This document shows positions 61,780 to 64,000 of a DNA stretch of 64,000 bases, piece after piece; position 1 is the stretch's first letter, and each line of letters begins with the position of its first letter. The position numbers were made by a program, and so were the translations under genes. Under the pieces are notes generated by a model that saw only the letters and a list, made by a program, of their open reading frames with translations, did not search any database and had not been told where the DNA came from. Origin of the DNA: UBA2589 sp038120095 (GTDB taxonomy: Bacteria > Gemmatimonadota > Gemmatimonadetes > Longimicrobiales > Gaopeijiaceae); assembly GCA_038120095.1 (NCBI GenBank), contig JAYOKZ010000011.1:1-64000 (forward strand), written 5' to 3'.

Positions 61780-62615
61780 GCGGACAGCGCCCACAGGACC
61801 TTGTCTTCACCCTTTTTGGCGAATACCTGCTCGAGCGCTCTGATTCTGTCTGGGTCGGCAGCCTGATCGCGCTGCTCGAGCCCTTCGGTCTCTCCGAAGG
61901 GGGGGTTCGGACCGTCCTCTCACGCATGGCCAAGAAGGGATGGCTCAGCTCCGAGCGACGGGGGCGGAGCTCGTTTTACGCGCTCACGGATCGGGGACGC
62001 ACCCTGCTCCAGCAGGGCCAGGCTCGGATCTATCACCCCGCCTGGAACGCGGAGTGGGACGGGCAATGGTTCCTGCTCGCCTATTCGATCCCCCAGACGG
62101 CTCGAAACGTGAGAGATCGACTGCGCGACCGACTCGCGTGGCTCGGATTCGGCTCGATCGGAAATGGACTCTGGATTTCCCCTCGCAACGTGGAAGCCGA
62201 CGTACGAGAGCTCGCGGAGCAAATGGAGCTGAGCAGCCACCTTATCTGCTTCAGATCGCGGCCCGCACATCCTGTGACGGACGAGGAACTCGTTCACCGG
62301 TGCTGGGACCTGAGCGCACTCAATCACCGCTATCACGAATTCGCCGAGCGATGGGCTGCACGGACACGCCCGGTGCTACCGAAACCGACATCGGATGACA
62401 CCGAGGCGAACGCACGAGCCTTCGTGCTCCGCTTTGAGCTCATCCATGAATTTCGCCGGTTTCCCCTTCAGGATCCGTTCCTGCCCCGCCCGCTTCTCCC
62501 CGACCCATGGTTCGGAGACCGCGCAAGCGCGGTGTTCCGTGAACTGCACGACCAACTCGTGGGCCCCGCCGATCTCTGGGTGTCAGACGTGCTGGAGCGT
62601 GCAGCACAGAGATGA
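61776..62615 (+). CDS. PaaX-family transcriptional regulator
   Basis: About 279 residues from the GTG at 61776, which overlaps the hydrolase stop. The N-terminal winged helix (LVFTLFGEYLLERSDSVWVG, GVRTVLSRMAKKGWL, GRSSFYALTDRG) and the central LLAYSIPQTARNVRDRLR segment are typical of PaaX. The C-terminal part has the family's RFPLQDPFLPRPLLP stretch. PaaX represses phenylacetate degradation by sensing phenylacetyl-CoA; no paa genes are near, so this relative may control the hydrolase or an unlinked pathway. Confidence 0.92.
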   Translation: MSGQRPQDLVFTLFGEYLLERSDSVWVGSLIALLEPFGLSEGGVRTVLSRMAKKGWLSSERRGRSSFYALTDRGRTLLQQGQARIYHPAWNAEWDGQWFLLAYSIPQTARNVRDRLRDRLAWLGFGSIGNGLWISPRNVEADVRELAEQMELSSHLICFRSRPAHPVTDEELVHRCWDLSALNHRYHEFAERWAARTRPVLPKPTSDDTEANARAFVLRFELIHEFRRFPLQDPFLPRPLLPDPWFGDRASAVFRELHDQLVGPADLWVSDVLERAAQR

Positions 62616-62629
62616 GCGAGCGGCCTCCC

Positions 62630-62656
62630 GGGGTCTCGGAGCACAATGAAGACCCC
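62630..62656 (+). terminator. Stem-loop after paaX-type gene
   Basis: GGGGTCT (62630-62636) pairs with AGACCCC (62650-62656) around a 13-base loop, 15 bases after the regulator's stop. A second small repeat (GGGGT...ACCCC) follows. No T-run is present. Confidence 0.35.
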
Positions 62657-62709
62657 GACTGTGAGTGGGGTGGGTACCCCGTCGACCCGAGCCTTCCTAC
62701 TGTGTCCGC

Positions 62710-64000
62710 ATGACTCGATCGCTCCGACCTGACATCTGCATCATCCTGCTCGCAGTCACCGCCGCTTCGTGCGCACCTGCGGACTCGGATCGTGCGACCC
62801 GATTGCGCCGTTCGTACCTCGAAATCGTATCGGCCGAAGATGCACGTGCCTCCTCGGGTACGGCCCTGCGCGTCCTGACGACCTACGGAACGAGCAACGA
62901 GCGATTTCTTCGCCGGGCCGCGATTCGTGGCCTCGGTAGACTGGAGGATCCAGGCCACGCCGGGTACATCGCGCGTGCCCTCTCGGATCCTGCACCCGAG
63001 GTCCGCGCCACGGCGGCGTGGGCGCTCGCTCAGGCCTACGTCCGAGTGGATGGCGCACCCGCCGTGAACCCGATCGTGGCCCGCATTGCCATCGAGCGGG
63101 ACAGCACCGTCCGCGCCGCGCTCGCCGAGTCCCTCGGGAGACTCACACTGGATGCCGCGCAGGCGAGGCGCGCTGCGGCTGCGCTTGTGGAGATGAGCTA
63201 CGGTGAGGGCGGGCAGGATGCTTCCGGCCCGGTCATGGAGGGCGTCGCGATTGGACTGGACGCACTCGTACGGAGCTCGGGAGGAGCGATCGTCACTGGC
63301 TCGGTCAGCCGTCGCCTCGAGGACCTGCGGCTGTACGAGGACGGCATACGTGGACGGGACCATCAACACAGAGTGCGCGCGATCGCGATTTCCGCCCTTG
63401 CGAGGGCGGGCCTCATCGATCAGCAGCGAATCCGCCTCGCGCTTCGGGACGAGAGCCCGATTGTGAGGGCGGCAGCAGCCCGCGTGATTGGGACACTGGA
63501 TCCAGCGTGGCACTCCGAGGCACTTCGGATGACCATGTTCAGCCAGAGTTATCATGCTCAGATCGAGGGGGTGAGGTTCATCCTCGGCCAGCCGCGCTCA
63601 GAGGCGATGTGCTCCTACCTGATGGAGGGAGCGCGGGTGCCTCCGCCGGGTGTCACCGTTCCAGTCGGGCTTCGGGTGCTTGCGATCGACGGGCTGTCGC
63701 AGCCGTGTCCTGACCTCAGAGCCCAGCGTGATCTCCTGGCCCGGGCGGCAGCGCCCGAGGAGATCGACTCCGTGAACTGGCAGCCAGCGGCGCACGCTCT
63801 GGTCGCACTGGCGGCCATCGATCCGTCCATGGCCACCGAGCGATTGGCTGCCTACGCCGAGCACGAGAACCCGTTCGTTCGAGGATACGCGGCCCGGGCG
63901 GCCACGTTGAGCGGAGCCGGGGAGGCACTTCGGATGCTTCTGGGGGACCCGGTCCCGAACGTCCGAACGGAAGCGCTGCGAGGGCTTGTGCGGCTGGAAG
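62710..64000 (+). CDS. HEAT-repeat lipoprotein (partial, runs off right edge)
   Basis: Translated by hand from the ATG at 62710; the frame stays open to the window end (430 residues). A lipoprotein signal (ICIILLAVTAASCAP) is followed by helical repeats of the HEAT/PBS type: RRAAIRGLGRLEDPGHAGYI, LSDPAPEVRATAAWALAQAY, LRDESPIVRAAAARVIGTLD and VPNVRTEALRGLVRLE at the edge. Proteins with this layout in related genomes can carry a C-terminal cyclophilin domain, but nothing here shows it. Likely an envelope scaffold. Confidence 0.85.
   Translation, partial: MTRSLRPDICIILLAVTAASCAPADSDRATRLRRSYLEIVSAEDARASSGTALRVLTTYGTSNERFLRRAAIRGLGRLEDPGHAGYIARALSDPAPEVRATAAWALAQAYVRVDGAPAVNPIVARIAIERDSTVRAALAESLGRLTLDAAQARRAAAALVEMSYGEGGQDASGPVMEGVAIGLDALVRSSGGAIVTGSVSRRLEDLRLYEDGIRGRDHQHRVRAIAISALARAGLIDQQRIRLALRDESPIVRAAAARVIGTLDPAWHSEALRMTMFSQSYHAQIEGVRFILGQPRSEAMCSYLMEGARVPPPGVTVPVGLRVLAIDGLSQPCPDLRAQRDLLARAAAPEEIDSVNWQPAAHALVALAAIDPSMATERLAAYAEHENPFVRGYAARAATLSGAGEALRMLLGDPVPNVRTEALRGLVRLE

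Noticed and set aside
1..64000. tRNA genes, rRNA, CRISPR arrays, insertion sequences and att sites
   Set aside because: I looked in the gene-free stretches, all short, and saw no cloverleaf, regular spaced repeats, transposase or terminal repeats; a dedicated tRNA scan was not possible.

Overview
The window is about 64 kb of GC-rich, gene-dense bacterial DNA in which most start and stop codons touch. I see no mobile element, CRISPR array, rRNA or tRNA. The gene content fits an aerobic, non-photosynthetic member of the Gemmatimonadota or a nearby Acidobacteriota/Planctomycetota-like lineage: paralogous DUF1592/DUF1552 secreted proteins, many lipoprotein beta-propellers, S9 peptidases, SSF symporters with DUF3311 and DUF4212 partners, and a menaquinone operon. 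The phylum is an inference from gene families, not from a marker gene. Two 10-N runs (518-527 and 37262-37271) are scaffolding artefacts: the bases after each gap re-read the bases before it, badly at the far end, and removing the duplicate restores an intact gene.

1-16.2 kb: three copies of a cassette on the minus strand that encodes a secreted two-CxxCH cytochrome-like protein (PSCyt1/DUF1587/1595/1592/1588/1585), a Tat-type DUF1552 protein and, in two copies, an exported ankyrin-repeat protein. Copies C and B form one contiguous five-gene run. Copy A stands apart behind a small FmdB-type zinc-ribbon gene and a DUF4168 gene. This is the least understood system in the window.

16.4-25.4 kb: an amidohydrolase lipoprotein, a beta-propeller lipoprotein, an aquaporin-family channel with an altered second NPA loop, then a tightly overlapping operon (DUF3311, SSF symporter, secreted cyanophycinase, DUF4212, second SSF symporter) and an outer-membrane barrel protein. 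A very long shared hairpin at 25440-25504 ends the barrel gene and the men operon.

25.5-32.3 kb: menaquinone synthesis (menF, menD, a lipoprotein cyclophilin, menA, menE) preceded by a DUF6174 lipoprotein. A MenH-type hydrolase lies 25 kb away at 55.7-56.5 kb; menB and menC are not in the window.

32.5-48.4 kb: exported beta-propeller proteins and an S9 peptidase, a cysteine-less ArsC-like protein, DUF72, a DAACS symporter/PLP enzyme/serine hydrolase operon, a DUF411 copper-binding-type lipoprotein, a receiver-like domain without its phospho-acceptor, a ChaN-like protein, and a stand-alone FMN glutamate-synthase domain coupled to a VanZ-like protein.

48.4-64 kb: a three-gene overlapping operon (AAA ATPase, reductive-dehalogenase-type corrinoid iron-sulfur protein, SLC12-type cation-chloride cotransporter) that could pair dehalogenation with halide movement. 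Then a GspG-like soluble protein, an operon with a trans-3-hydroxyproline dehydratase type enzyme, DUF6526, MenH and a 14-TM efflux pump, an alpha-oxoamine synthase (serine palmitoyltransferase-like) with an overlapping partner, a secreted alpha/beta hydrolase with a PaaX regulator, and the start of a HEAT-repeat lipoprotein that runs off the right edge.
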